Shown here piece after piece: positions 54,227 through 62,553 of a DNA stretch of 64,000 bases. The position numbers were made by a program, and so were the translations under genes. The first letter of the stretch is position 1; each line of letters begins with the position of its first letter. The DNA is from Flavobacterium sp. (GTDB taxonomy: Bacteria; Bacteroidota; Bacteroidia; Flavobacteriales; Flavobacteriaceae): contig JAQSDU010000014.1 in assembly GCA_029946065.1 (NCBI GenBank), positions 62,001-126,000 on the forward strand, read 5' to 3'. The notes below the pieces were generated by a model. The model did not search any database. It saw only the letters and a list, made by a program, of their open reading frames with translations, and had not been told where the DNA came from.

Positions 54227-54712
54227 TTATTTTTGCTCAACTGTTTCATCACTCGGAGCCGAATTGGGATTGTCTGAGCGTATTTCAGTATGAATGACTT
54301 CGCCACCTGAATTGCCTACATTATTAGAAAGATAGACCAAAACCAATGCAAGCACTAGAATAAGGTAGGAGATAAAATTAAATTTAGAATTTTTTTTGAT
54401 GTTAAGCACCAATGCTATCAATGAAAAAACACCCAAAACATAAGATACCAAAGCAAATTTTTCTGCCAATTCTTCATGTGTATGAATTAAATCACGGCTC
54501 ACATTAACATTTCCTTTTAGCATGTGCTCGGCACTTTCGCCAGTTGACATACTGATAAATGAAAATATAGCAACCACTATAAAAAGCGAATAAGCAGTAC
54601 TTTTTATTGTACTATTACGAAGTAAAAATCCTGTGATGAGAAGTAACAATCCAAATATAGCTCCAACAATTGGAAAATGATTTACCACAATGTGCCAATG
54701 TGCGTCGTTCAT
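54227..54712 (-). CDS. Four-helix membrane protein (DUF2231-like)
   Basis: The 161-aa protein has four hydrophobic helices and the start NDAHWHIVVNHFPIVGAIFG, typical of DUF2231-like proteins, in which the HxxxxHFP histidines may bind metal or heme. The C-terminus is acidic and probably not in the membrane. It ends before a 149-base gap to the esterase gene, and the histidine kinase gene follows 60 bases downstream on the same strand; it may be cotranscribed with it. Confidence 0.6.
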   Translation of the reverse strand: MNDAHWHIVVNHFPIVGAIFGLLLLITGFLLRNSTIKSTAYSLFIVVAIFSFISMSTGESAEHMLKGNVNVSRDLIHTHEELAEKFALVSYVLGVFSLIALVLNIKKNSKFNFISYLILVLALVLVYLSNNVGNSGGEVIHTEIRSDNPNSAPSDETVEQK

Positions 54713-54772
54713 AATATTTATTTTTTATATATCATAAAGATACAACATCTGCGCTATTAAAAAGCAAAAGAA

Positions 54773-56161
54773 TTATCTCATAAAATGCAATACAACGACT
54801 GTTCCCTTATTTTCTTCGCTGCTAATTTCAATATCGATATCCAGCAACGTACAAAGGCGTTTTACGATAGAAAGTCCGAGTCCTGTACCCTTTACTTCAC
54901 TGTGTTCGATGGATTTTGAACGGTAAAACTGGTCGAATATTTTTTGAAGTTCATCATCTGGAATGCCGATGCCCGTATCCGAAAGAATGCATTGTATTTT
55001 ACCTTCTGATTTTATAATCGAAATGGTCAGGCTAGCCTTGTCATTTGAATATTTTATCGCATTAGAAATCAGATTGTTAAAAATAATTGACAGCAAATAA
55101 TTGTCGGTATCTACATAAAAATCTTCGCTGAAATTCGTCGCAATTTGTATTTTTTTGGCACTTATCATTCCCGAAAACCTTGAAATGTTTTCCAGTAGGA
55201 GCGAATTCAGGTAAACATTTTCGATTTTTAGCGACTGTCCCTGATTTTCAAAGCGAGCGAGCAGCAGCAACTGATCCACCATGTGATTGAGGCGATCGAC
55301 TTCACTGATACAAAAATTGATTTTTTCTTCATATTCTGCCTGATTGCGCGGTTTTCTTATCAGCACTTCCAAAGTTCCTTTGATTACTGCCAATGGTGTA
55401 CGCAACTCATGAGATGCATCTGAGGTGAACTCCTTTTCACGACTGATGGCATTTTCTACACGGTCGAGCAAATTGTTGATGGTTTCCGACAATACATACA
55501 ATTCATCTCTATTAACGGGCAATGCAATTCTTGAAGTAAGATTTTCACGTGTAATAATACTCGATGTTTCCGTGATATTCCGAATAGGCTTGATGCTTTT
55601 TCCGGCGATAAACCGTGCGGCAAAAAATAGTACCAAAAGTATAATAGGATACAAAATACATAAGATTTCACCAAGATTATTGAGGACCGTATTGGATTCT
55701 TCCAAAGAAATAGCAATCAGGATATAACCGGCAATTTTTCCGTTATTGAGCATCGAAAACTGAATTTGCCGGATCGATTTGTCATACAGTTTGGTATCGA
55801 ATAACTCAAAATTCTTCATGTTCTTGTGAAAAACCAAATCTGATTTTTTGAGGTTTGGCGATTTTTCAACGGTGACACCACCTTCATCGAGCACTTGTAT
55901 AAAAACCGGACTTACACTGAGCGTATTGTGTTCTTTGCGTTGCCATTCCTCAGCATTTACAAGCTGCAAACAACCTTGATGAATTTCAATTTCGCCAATA
56001 TAACCGTTTACTTCGCTCGTCAGATCGCCATCAACGTGTTTATAAATCGTATAAGAAACTGTACCGTAGATAATACCAAATACAATCATTACCATCAATG
56101 CGGTGCCTATAAGATAATAAAGTGCGATGCGGTTTCTAAAAGAAAGATGGAAAGGATTCAT
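54773..56161 (-). CDS. Sensor histidine kinase
   Basis: The 462-aa protein has two membrane helices (residues about 12-38 and 165-185) flanking a periplasmic sensor part of about 125 residues, then a HAMP linker, and a kinase core. The phosphorylated His is His251 in SDASHELRTPLAVIKG; the N box is NNLISNAIKYSN, the G1 box SDTGIGIPDD and the G2 box GTGLGLSIVKRL. Its ATG overlaps the response regulator stop by four bases. The signal is unknown. Confidence 0.93.
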   Translation of the reverse strand: MNPFHLSFRNRIALYYLIGTALMVMIVFGIIYGTVSYTIYKHVDGDLTSEVNGYIGEIEIHQGCLQLVNAEEWQRKEHNTLSVSPVFIQVLDEGGVTVEKSPNLKKSDLVFHKNMKNFELFDTKLYDKSIRQIQFSMLNNGKIAGYILIAISLEESNTVLNNLGEILCILYPIILLVLFFAARFIAGKSIKPIRNITETSSIITRENLTSRIALPVNRDELYVLSETINNLLDRVENAISREKEFTSDASHELRTPLAVIKGTLEVLIRKPRNQAEYEEKINFCISEVDRLNHMVDQLLLLARFENQGQSLKIENVYLNSLLLENISRFSGMISAKKIQIATNFSEDFYVDTDNYLLSIIFNNLISNAIKYSNDKASLTISIIKSEGKIQCILSDTGIGIPDDELQKIFDQFYRSKSIEHSEVKGTGLGLSIVKRLCTLLDIDIEISSEENKGTVVVLHFMR

Positions 56162-56826
56162 AAAATATCGTTGGCAATATATCCGATGCCGCGAATGGTT
56201 TTGATATAATCGGTTTCTTTTTTAAGCCCTAATTTCTTACGGATCATATTGATAAAAACGTCAATTACGCCGGTGTCGTATTCAAAATGAATGTCCCAAA
56301 CATCTTCAATGATTTCGGTACGTGAACATACTTTTCCTTTGTTTTTAATCAGATAACTTAAGAGCTCAAATTCGCGGTGCGTTAATGCAACCTCGTTTTC
56401 TTTTACAAAAACGGTGCGTTGGGCTGTGTTCATGCGAATGTCGCCGAGACGCAGAATTTCTTCTTCTTTTTTGTTCCGAAAATGTACTTTTATCCTTTCT
56501 ACCAATTCATCAAAACTAAAAGGTTTTTTGATGTAATCGTTTGCGCCGGCTTTTAGTCCTTCGATGGTTTCTTGAACCGTATCTTTTGCGGTAAGGAAGA
56601 TAATTGGTGTTCTGATTTCCTTTTCACGAATGGCTTTACATACTTCCAATCCGGTCATTTTTGGAAGCATCCAATCTAGGAGCAACAAATCGAAACTTTG
56701 TTTTTGCACCAATTCTAATGCTTTAACCCCGTCTGAAGCGGAAGTAACTTCATAACCTTCTTCTTCCAGTCCTTGTTTTAAGAACCGGATGATACCAATT
56801 TCATCTTCAACGATCAGGATGTGCAT
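56158..56826 (-). CDS. OmpR-family response regulator
   Basis: The 222-aa protein has a receiver domain (Asp8, Asp51 in LLLLDWMLPKMTG, Lys in PIIFLTAKD, KKPFSF) and a winged-helix DNA-binding domain with RTVFVKENEVALTHREFELL and VDVFINMIRKKLG. It is the partner of the kinase encoded next. Position 12 bases after a lipid kinase gene suggests they share a transcript. Regulated genes cannot be named. Confidence 0.93.
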   Translation of the reverse strand: MHILIVEDEIGIIRFLKQGLEEEGYEVTSASDGVKALELVQKQSFDLLLLDWMLPKMTGLEVCKAIREKEIRTPIIFLTAKDTVQETIEGLKAGANDYIKKPFSFDELVERIKVHFRNKKEEEILRLGDIRMNTAQRTVFVKENEVALTHREFELLSYLIKNKGKVCSRTEIIEDVWDIHFEYDTGVIDVFINMIRKKLGLKKETDYIKTIRGIGYIANDIL

Positions 56827-56838
56827 AGTAGGAAAAAT

Positions 56839-57720
56839 TTATTCAACAATAACATTTAGGGCACCCGGAAGTACCGAAACACTCAATTCATTAGATTCTA
56901 TCGTATAATATTCGCCATCTAATTGCATTTCTACGACCGTTTTTTTGCGGTATTTTATGGCGACATCCTTTATTAGGAAATGCTTGTATTTAGGGAATAA
57001 ATTAGGTCTTCGCAAAGCTACTAGCAATCCGAAATACAGTTTCTCGAAAAAATTCACTTTAGAAATCACCATTAAATCCAGTAAACCGTCCTGAAGGCTA
57101 GCTTTTGGCGTGAGGCTCATTTTATAACCCATTTCATTCGAATTGGAAATGAAAAGCATAAAAGGTTCTGCTTTTACGGTCTTTCCGTTGAAGTAAATAT
57201 GGCAAAGTGCGGGCTTGTATTCAAAACTGGAACTCAGCGACGATTTCACATAAGTAATCAGGCTGCGTTTTCCGGCTTCTTCGTATTTTTTGATAATCAT
57301 TGCATCGATGCCCATCCCCATATTACTAAAAAAAAACTTTTCACCTGCAATACCAACATCGATCAGACTGGATTTTCCATCCTGAATTATTTTGATGGCA
57401 GTATCAATATTTTGGCTAATTTTTAAATTAGAAGCCAATCCGTTACCCGAACCTATCGGGATAATACCCAACGGTATATCGGTATTTACAAGCACAGATG
57501 CCACTTCATGAATTGTCCCATCACCACCGCAAGCCACAATAATATCGGGCTTATTTAATACCGCCGCTTGGGCAAGTGCGATTGCATGTTTCTTAAATTG
57601 AGAAAATTCTACTTCAATCTTATAATCTACCGAAGAAAAGTAATGTTGAAGAAAGGATTTTGTAATTTTTCCTTCACCTCGACCTGAAACTGGATTGACT
57701 ATAAAATGAATGTAACGCAT
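56839..57720 (-). CDS. Diacylglycerol kinase-family lipid kinase (YegS/BmrU type)
   Basis: The 293-aa protein has a DAGK catalytic domain with FIVNPVSGRGEGK, VACGGDGTIHEVASV and PLGIIPIGSGNGLASNL, then the C-terminal beta-domain. It phosphorylates diacylglycerol, sphingoid or similar lipids with ATP; exact substrate unknown. It precedes the two-component genes by 12 bases on the minus strand and probably begins their operon. Confidence 0.88.
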   Translation of the reverse strand: MRYIHFIVNPVSGRGEGKITKSFLQHYFSSVDYKIEVEFSQFKKHAIALAQAAVLNKPDIIVACGGDGTIHEVASVLVNTDIPLGIIPIGSGNGLASNLKISQNIDTAIKIIQDGKSSLIDVGIAGEKFFFSNMGMGIDAMIIKKYEEAGKRSLITYVKSSLSSSFEYKPALCHIYFNGKTVKAEPFMLFISNSNEMGYKMSLTPKASLQDGLLDLMVISKVNFFEKLYFGLLVALRRPNLFPKYKHFLIKDVAIKYRKKTVVEMQLDGEYYTIESNELSVSVLPGALNVIVE

Positions 57721-57883
57721 TATAAGGTTAATTGTTAGCTATTTGGGTTGTATAACAAGCAAAATTCAAGCTTTTTTTTTAATTAAGGCTTAATATTCCA
57801 TTAAAATTAAACCTATCAACTAATTTTATATGCCAATTAGCCAAACAACCGATATAAAAAGGACTTTAACTCCTATTTTGCGC

Positions 57884-59911
57884 TTATAACATACCGTTAT
57901 ATTTCCTTATAAACCATTCTGAAGCAAGCGAAATTGCGATCAATACCAATAATAAGATACTGTCGATGAGCGGGATTTTTTTGACGATGGCTTTTTGAAT
58001 CGCTTTGTAAGTATCGTCTTTTAGTAGTTTATCAATTAAAGCATCAACCTGATTAGGCATAAATGTAACACCTTTTGTTTGCGAAGCAAGTTGGTTGAGC
58101 TTTGCCAAATCCGGATTTACGAACTGCTTTTCGATATCAAAATCGAGGATTTCAAAGTAACCGTTATAAGCAGATTTGGAAGTAAGCTCTTTTACAACAA
58201 ACGTATATTGTCCAGCGGAAAGTCCGTCAAGATTAACTTTAAAGACGCTATTACCCTTGAGCATGTCGTAATTTTTGGTTTGCTTGGTCGCTTTGTTGGT
58301 AACGGCAATCGACAACTGTGCCTTTTCATCAAATTCGTAGTTTTTATTGAAATACTGTGCCGTAACTTCGAGCGCATCGCCCGAATTATAAAAACGCTCG
58401 TGGTTGACGACCAATGATTTTCTGGCGTTATTGGAAGCTAAAAACTGTACAATTTTATCGGCAAACACATCGAATTTTTCAAAAGAATTGTTGTCAATAT
58501 GTGCCTGAAGACGCCATTTCCATATATTTTCACCTAACAAAAAAGCGGTGCGACTGCCTTGACTTTCAACAAAAGTAAGCAACGGTATGTTTGCATCGAT
58601 ATTCCTAATGCGTGATGCCAATAAAACATTTGCATTACCACTAACCGTTACCGAACCAAAGGCATTTTGCAAAGGCGGAAAATTTTCAAAACCGATGTCA
58701 TCCAAAGCAAAAAGATTGAACTGTGGGTTAAATTTCGCCAAATAATCTTCACTTTGACTGCTCATTTTGAAGACAAATGTGCTTTGCTGCTGGTTTAAAA
58801 AAGTAAAATCAGTACTGGTTCCTGTGATGATAAACGTATTGATTCCAACGTTTTTAGTGGCTTCGAAAACCGATTTAAAAGCGGCTGTTGGTTGGTATAA
58901 AATCAGCACATTATAATCTTGCAAAGTCTTTACATCCTGCGGCTTGAGTATGGTTACTTTTCGCTGCGGATTCATTTCGATAGCGCGCTTTAAAGCTCCT
59001 AGATCTGGATGATTGATGGCCGAAATGATTGCGATTTCCGATTTCTGGTCGATCACCTCAACGGCAAAGTTCTTGTAATTGTTATAGCTATTTTTTTCTG
59101 TCTCTTTGGAAGTAATTGCAGCCTTAAAAACCTGCAATCCGACTTTATCCGCAGGAAGCAACACATTTATGACCACCGATTTTTTAGTCGGTGAAAACGA
59201 TACCGATTGTTTGTTGAGTACTGAATTTCCTTGCGTTATACTAAAATCTGCCGTAATGCTCTTGGCTCCGGAATACTGAAGAAAAATTTCAACAGGAAAT
59301 TTATTTTTATGAAACGCATATTTATTGACATTGAGTTGATTGATTCTTAAATCTAAGAAAGTCGTCGTATCGCCCAGTACCAAAGGATAAACCTTGTTAT
59401 TGGCATCGAAACTATATACATAATCATTTCCTGTGGTTTGATTGCCATCGGTAATCAAAATGGTTGGATATGCCTTGTTTTTGTTGATGCTTTTGAGGTT
59501 TTTCGCTACTTCCTCAACATTGGTTTGTGTACCTTTGAAATCGAATTTTTCTGAAAGTGTAAATTCGTTGTCAAATTGATACGACTGCACGTCAAATTTA
59601 CGCTGAAGTTCAGCATTGGAAGCGAGTTTTTGGTACAATTCTAATGCAATCGCATCCGCCTTTAAATCTTTTACCGAAGCGGAATTATCTACCACAATTG
59701 GCAATGGCGTTTTTTGTGTTTCGTAAATATTCCTTGTAATCTTTGGATTGATTAACAGCAGCAATACACCGAAGACGGTAAGAAATCGCAAAAAAGCCAA
59801 CAAAAATTGCAATTTTGTGCGGTTCGTGTTTTTATAAAAATATTGGTAAAACGACAAACCGCCAGAAGCTGCTAGGGAAAGTAGTAATAATAGGATTGTA
59901 TTTGTCGTCAT
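57884..59911 (-). CDS. Membrane protein with VWA-like domain
   Basis: The 675-aa protein has an N-terminal pair of membrane helices (residues 4-24 and 35-54), a large periplasmic part and a C-terminal helix (IDSILLLVLIAISLASEWFI). A VWA-type MIDAS motif is present (PIVVDNSASV, Asp75-x-Ser77-x-Ser79), with ILITDGNQTTGND as the second acidic element. Two-helix membrane VWA proteins occur widely in Bacteroidota; the function is unknown. Metal-dependent protein binding in the periplasm is inferred. Confidence 0.8.
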   Translation of the reverse strand: MTTNTILLLLLSLAASGGLSFYQYFYKNTNRTKLQFLLAFLRFLTVFGVLLLLINPKITRNIYETQKTPLPIVVDNSASVKDLKADAIALELYQKLASNAELQRKFDVQSYQFDNEFTLSEKFDFKGTQTNVEEVAKNLKSINKNKAYPTILITDGNQTTGNDYVYSFDANNKVYPLVLGDTTTFLDLRINQLNVNKYAFHKNKFPVEIFLQYSGAKSITADFSITQGNSVLNKQSVSFSPTKKSVVINVLLPADKVGLQVFKAAITSKETEKNSYNNYKNFAVEVIDQKSEIAIISAINHPDLGALKRAIEMNPQRKVTILKPQDVKTLQDYNVLILYQPTAAFKSVFEATKNVGINTFIITGTSTDFTFLNQQQSTFVFKMSSQSEDYLAKFNPQFNLFALDDIGFENFPPLQNAFGSVTVSGNANVLLASRIRNIDANIPLLTFVESQGSRTAFLLGENIWKWRLQAHIDNNSFEKFDVFADKIVQFLASNNARKSLVVNHERFYNSGDALEVTAQYFNKNYEFDEKAQLSIAVTNKATKQTKNYDMLKGNSVFKVNLDGLSAGQYTFVVKELTSKSAYNGYFEILDFDIEKQFVNPDLAKLNQLASQTKGVTFMPNQVDALIDKLLKDDTYKAIQKAIVKKIPLIDSILLLVLIAISLASEWFIRKYNGML

Positions 59912-59912
59912 T

Positions 59913-59985
59913 AAGGGCTTTAAGATTTAAGAATGTAGATTTTAGATTTAAGGTTGCAGATTTTAGATTAGTTATCTTTATATGT
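59913..59985. repeat. GATTTTAGATT-type word repeat
   Basis: TTAAGATTTAAG, TAGATTTTAGATTTAAG and AGATTTTAGATTAG follow one another between the VWA gene and the GldL-like gene. Similar words occur at 60215-60240, 61026-61176, 30840-30899 and 63744-63775. Confidence 0.45.
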
Positions 59986-59986
59986 C

Positions 59987-60199
59987 TTATCTATTAAAAA
60001 AACTATCTTTTTCTTTTGAAGTAAATAACAACTTGATCACAAATACCAAAGCCATTAAAATCTGTGACAACATGCCAATCGTCAAAAGCACATTTCCGGT
60101 AACAGCACCAAATTCATAATGCATTACTTTAAGTAGCGCGCCAAAAAGAACTACTATAGAAGCAAGTACAAAAAGCACAATTATATATTTATTTTTCAT
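59987..60199 (-). CDS. Small GldL-like membrane protein (second copy)
   Basis: The 70-aa protein has two membrane helices and the central motif FGALLKVMHYEFGAVTGNV. It is the paralogue of the product at 12644-12838 in this window: same length class, same motif position and same FFNR/FLNR-type end. The FGAxxK(V/I)MH signature is close to the first part of GldL. It lacks the rest of GldL, so it should not be annotated as GldL itself. It lies between fabG and the VWA gene, all on the minus strand. Confidence 0.65.
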   Translation of the reverse strand: MKNKYIIVLFVLASIVVLFGALLKVMHYEFGAVTGNVLLTIGMLSQILMALVFVIKLLFTSKEKDSFFNR

Positions 60200-60243
60200 A
60201 ATATTGAATCAAGTATATGACAAATCTTAAATCTAAAATCTCC

Positions 60244-60990
60244 CTACGTCAACATCCCGCCATCCACGTTCAAAACCTGTCCGGTAATATAAGCACTCAT
60301 ATCCGAAGCCAGAAAAAGACATGCATTAGCGACATCTTCGGTCGTTCCACCACGTTTTAACGGAATCGCATCAGCCCAACCTTTTACCACTTCCTCGTTG
60401 AGTTTGGCAGTCATTTCTGTTTCTATAAATCCAGGTGCAATCGCGTTGCAGCGTATATTTCTCGAGCCCAATTCCAAAGCAACTGATTTTGTAAAACCGA
60501 TAACTCCGGCTTTCGACGCTGCATAATTGGTTTGTCCGGCGTTGCCTTTTACGCCAACCACAGAACTCATATTGATGATGGAACCTGAACGTTGTTTCAA
60601 AAAAGTTTTCTGTATCGCTTTGGTCATGTTGAAAACCGACTTCAGATTTACGTTGATTACCTTATCAAAATCTTCCTCAGACATGCGCATCAGTAGGTTG
60701 TCTTTGGTGATTCCGGCGTTGTTGATCAAAACATCTACGGTTCCGAAATCTGCCAAAACGGCTTCTACAAAAGTCTGTGCTTCATTAAAATCGGCTGCAT
60801 TAGACTGGTAGCCTTTGGCTTTTATACCTGTTGCGTTGAGTTCGTTTTCCAATGCCTGTGCAGATTCTGCCGAGGCGCTATAAGTAAAAGCGACGTTTGC
60901 ACCATGTTTTGCAAATACTTCGGCTATTCCTTTCCCGATGCCACGGCTTGCACCAGTGATGATAACAGTTTTTCCTTCGAGTAGTTTCAT
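60244..60990 (-). CDS. fabG: 3-oxoacyl-ACP reductase
   Basis: The 248-aa protein is a short-chain dehydrogenase that reduces 3-oxoacyl-ACP with NADPH in fatty acid synthesis. It has the cofactor loop VIITGASRGIGKGIAEV, NNAGITKDNLLMRM, the Ser in MSSVVGVKGNAGQ, Tyr-x-x-x-Lys in TNYAASKAG and the ending GQVLNVDGGM. The ATG at 60990 gives the normal length; an upstream in-frame ATG at 61023 would add 11 residues. FabG-type assignments are reliable as a family, but other 3-oxo substrates are possible. Confidence 0.9.
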   Translation of the reverse strand: MKLLEGKTVIITGASRGIGKGIAEVFAKHGANVAFTYSASAESAQALENELNATGIKAKGYQSNAADFNEAQTFVEAVLADFGTVDVLINNAGITKDNLLMRMSEEDFDKVINVNLKSVFNMTKAIQKTFLKQRSGSIINMSSVVGVKGNAGQTNYAASKAGVIGFTKSVALELGSRNIRCNAIAPGFIETEMTAKLNEEVVKGWADAIPLKRGGTTEDVANACLFLASDMSAYITGQVLNVDGGMLT

Positions 60991-61025
60991 GTGATCAATA
61001 ATAATAGTTTGTTTATGATACAAAT

Positions 61026-61176
61026 ATAGAATTAAGATTTTAGATTTGAGAATTAAGATTTAAGAATTAAGATTTAATCTTTTAGTCTAAAAATCTTACC
61101 ATCTTCCTGTCTTATAGACTTCCCGTCTCCCGCCTTCTATCTTATAATCTAAAAATCTTACAGTCTTACAATCTAT
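61026..61176. repeat. Long block of AAGATTTAAGAATT/TCTAAAAATCTTA words
   Basis: The block has many short copies of AGAATTAAGATTT in its left half and CTAAAAATCTTAC in the right half, which form an imperfect inverted arrangement. It fills most of the divergent gap between fabG and the second ECF sigma gene. Confidence 0.55.
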
Positions 61177-61193
61177 TTTACTAATTTCCCCGC

Positions 61194-61739
61194 ATGAAAG
61201 ACAACGCACAATTTCGCAAACTCTATGATGATTTCCATATCATGGTATATAACTGTGCTTTACATTATGTTCAAAACACCGCCGATGCAGAAGAAATAAC
61301 GCAGGATGTGTTCCTTAAAATACACGAATCGATGCATCAATTCAGGGAACAATCTGCTATAAAAACTTGGATTTACCGCATTACCATCAACAAAAGCCTA
61401 GATTTCATCAAGCAGAAACATACCCAGAAAAAATGGTTTGCCTTTTCAAAAAACAGCGTCAGCGATTATGAAATGTCTCGGATTCCCGATTTTGAGCATC
61501 CGGGTATTTTACTCGAAAACAAGGAAAAAGCGGCATTGCTGTTCGGTATTATCAATACGCTTCCAGAGAATCAAAAGACCGCTTTTTTGCTGTCGAAAGT
61601 TGAAGGCCTAGGAAATCCAGAAATTGCTACCATTATGGAAATCTCTATTTCTGCAGTCGAATCGCTTGTTTTTAGGGCAAAGACAAGCCTACGTGAAAAA
61701 ATTTCAGAAAAATTCGAAGAACACCGCAAGAAAAAATAA
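61194..61739 (+). CDS. ECF-type RNA polymerase sigma factor (second)
   Basis: The 181-aa protein has sigma region 2 (YDDFHIMVYNCALHYVQNTA, then EEITQDVFLKIHESMHQF) and region 4 with LPENQKTAFLLSKVEGLGNP and EIATIMEISISAVESLVFRA. It opens a four-gene operon with a small membrane protein, a Spy/CpxP-like protein and a di-heme peroxidase. The order suggests control of an oxidative or envelope stress response; inference. Confidence 0.9.
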   Translation: MKDNAQFRKLYDDFHIMVYNCALHYVQNTADAEEITQDVFLKIHESMHQFREQSAIKTWIYRITINKSLDFIKQKHTQKKWFAFSKNSVSDYEMSRIPDFEHPGILLENKEKAALLFGIINTLPENQKTAFLLSKVEGLGNPEIATIMEISISAVESLVFRAKTSLREKISEKFEEHRKKK

Positions 61740-61759
61740 TTAATACCGTCTAAATCATT

Positions 61760-62026
61760 ATGGAAAGAGAAAATTGGACCAACGAAATCATCAACAGTAC
61801 CGACGGTATGCAAAAAGCAATACCAACCGACATCTTGTTTTTGAAGATTCAGAACGAAATCCGCATCCGCAAAAGCGTCCCTGCCAAATGGTTATGGGCC
61901 GCCGCCGCATCATTCCTTTTATTGCTGGCACTTAATTTTAGTATGCTTAACAAGAGACAAGAAAAAACTGAAAATCCTACCGAAATGATTGCTGTAAGCA
62001 TTTCCAGAACCAATCAACTTTATTAA
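61760..62026 (+). CDS. Small single-pass membrane protein, candidate anti-sigma factor
   Basis: The 88-aa protein has a cytoplasmic N-terminal part (residues 1-44), one membrane helix (about 45-62, LWAAAASFLLLLALNFSML) and a short outer tail. It lies directly after an ECF sigma gene and 2 bases before the next gene. No zinc-binding motif is seen. Anti-sigma function is inferred from position and topology. Confidence 0.6.
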   Translation: MERENWTNEIINSTDGMQKAIPTDILFLKIQNEIRIRKSVPAKWLWAAAASFLLLLALNFSMLNKRQEKTENPTEMIAVSISRTNQLY

Positions 62027-62028
62027 TT

Positions 62029-62496
62029 ATGGAAAAAATAAAACTCTTGACTTTTACGGTCATCGCCCTTCTCCTGCTCAACCTTAGCACATTGGGTTTC
62101 CTTATTTTCTCTGGCAATGACAATGGGCCTCATGACCGCCCAAGAAGACCTGAACCCAAAGATATTATCATTAAGAAGCTACATTTTGACAAACAACAGC
62201 AAGCCGATTACCAAAAACTCATTCGCTGGCACCGCAGCAACATTACGGCACTCGACGATAGTATCATGTTGTCACGCAATGCACTTTACCGCCAGTTGTC
62301 GGCTACAACAACCAACAAAAAAACCATTGATAGTCTGACAGAACAGATTTCAATCTATCAACATGAGGTAGAAACCACGCACTTTCGCCATTTTACCGAC
62401 ATTAAAAAACTTTGCCGCCCGGAGCAACAAGCAGATTTTGATGCATTGACATTGGAACTCTCAAGTTTGTTTTCAGCGCATAAGCCACGACCGTAA
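62029..62496 (+). CDS. Spy/CpxP-like periplasmic protein
   Basis: The 155-aa protein has an N-terminal membrane anchor or signal (residues 6-26), then a helical periplasmic part with the pattern LHFDKQQQADYQKLIRWHR and CRPEQQADFDALTLEL, as in the Spy/CpxP/CnrX-type heavy-metal sensor family. These proteins bind metals or unfolded proteins. It starts 2 bases after the small membrane protein gene. In some relatives it helps an ECF system sense its signal. Confidence 0.72.
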   Translation: MEKIKLLTFTVIALLLLNLSTLGFLIFSGNDNGPHDRPRRPEPKDIIIKKLHFDKQQQADYQKLIRWHRSNITALDDSIMLSRNALYRQLSATTTNKKTIDSLTEQISIYQHEVETTHFRHFTDIKKLCRPEQQADFDALTLELSSLFSAHKPRP

Positions 62497-62553
62497 TCAT
62501 TTTAGATTTAGATTAATCGTGATTAGTATCCTGAACTTTAAACCCACCAAGCC

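Noticed and set aside
59987..60199. GldL itself
   Set aside because: Only the two-helix N-terminal part is similar; the long cytoplasmic part and neighbouring gldK/gldM/gldN are absent.
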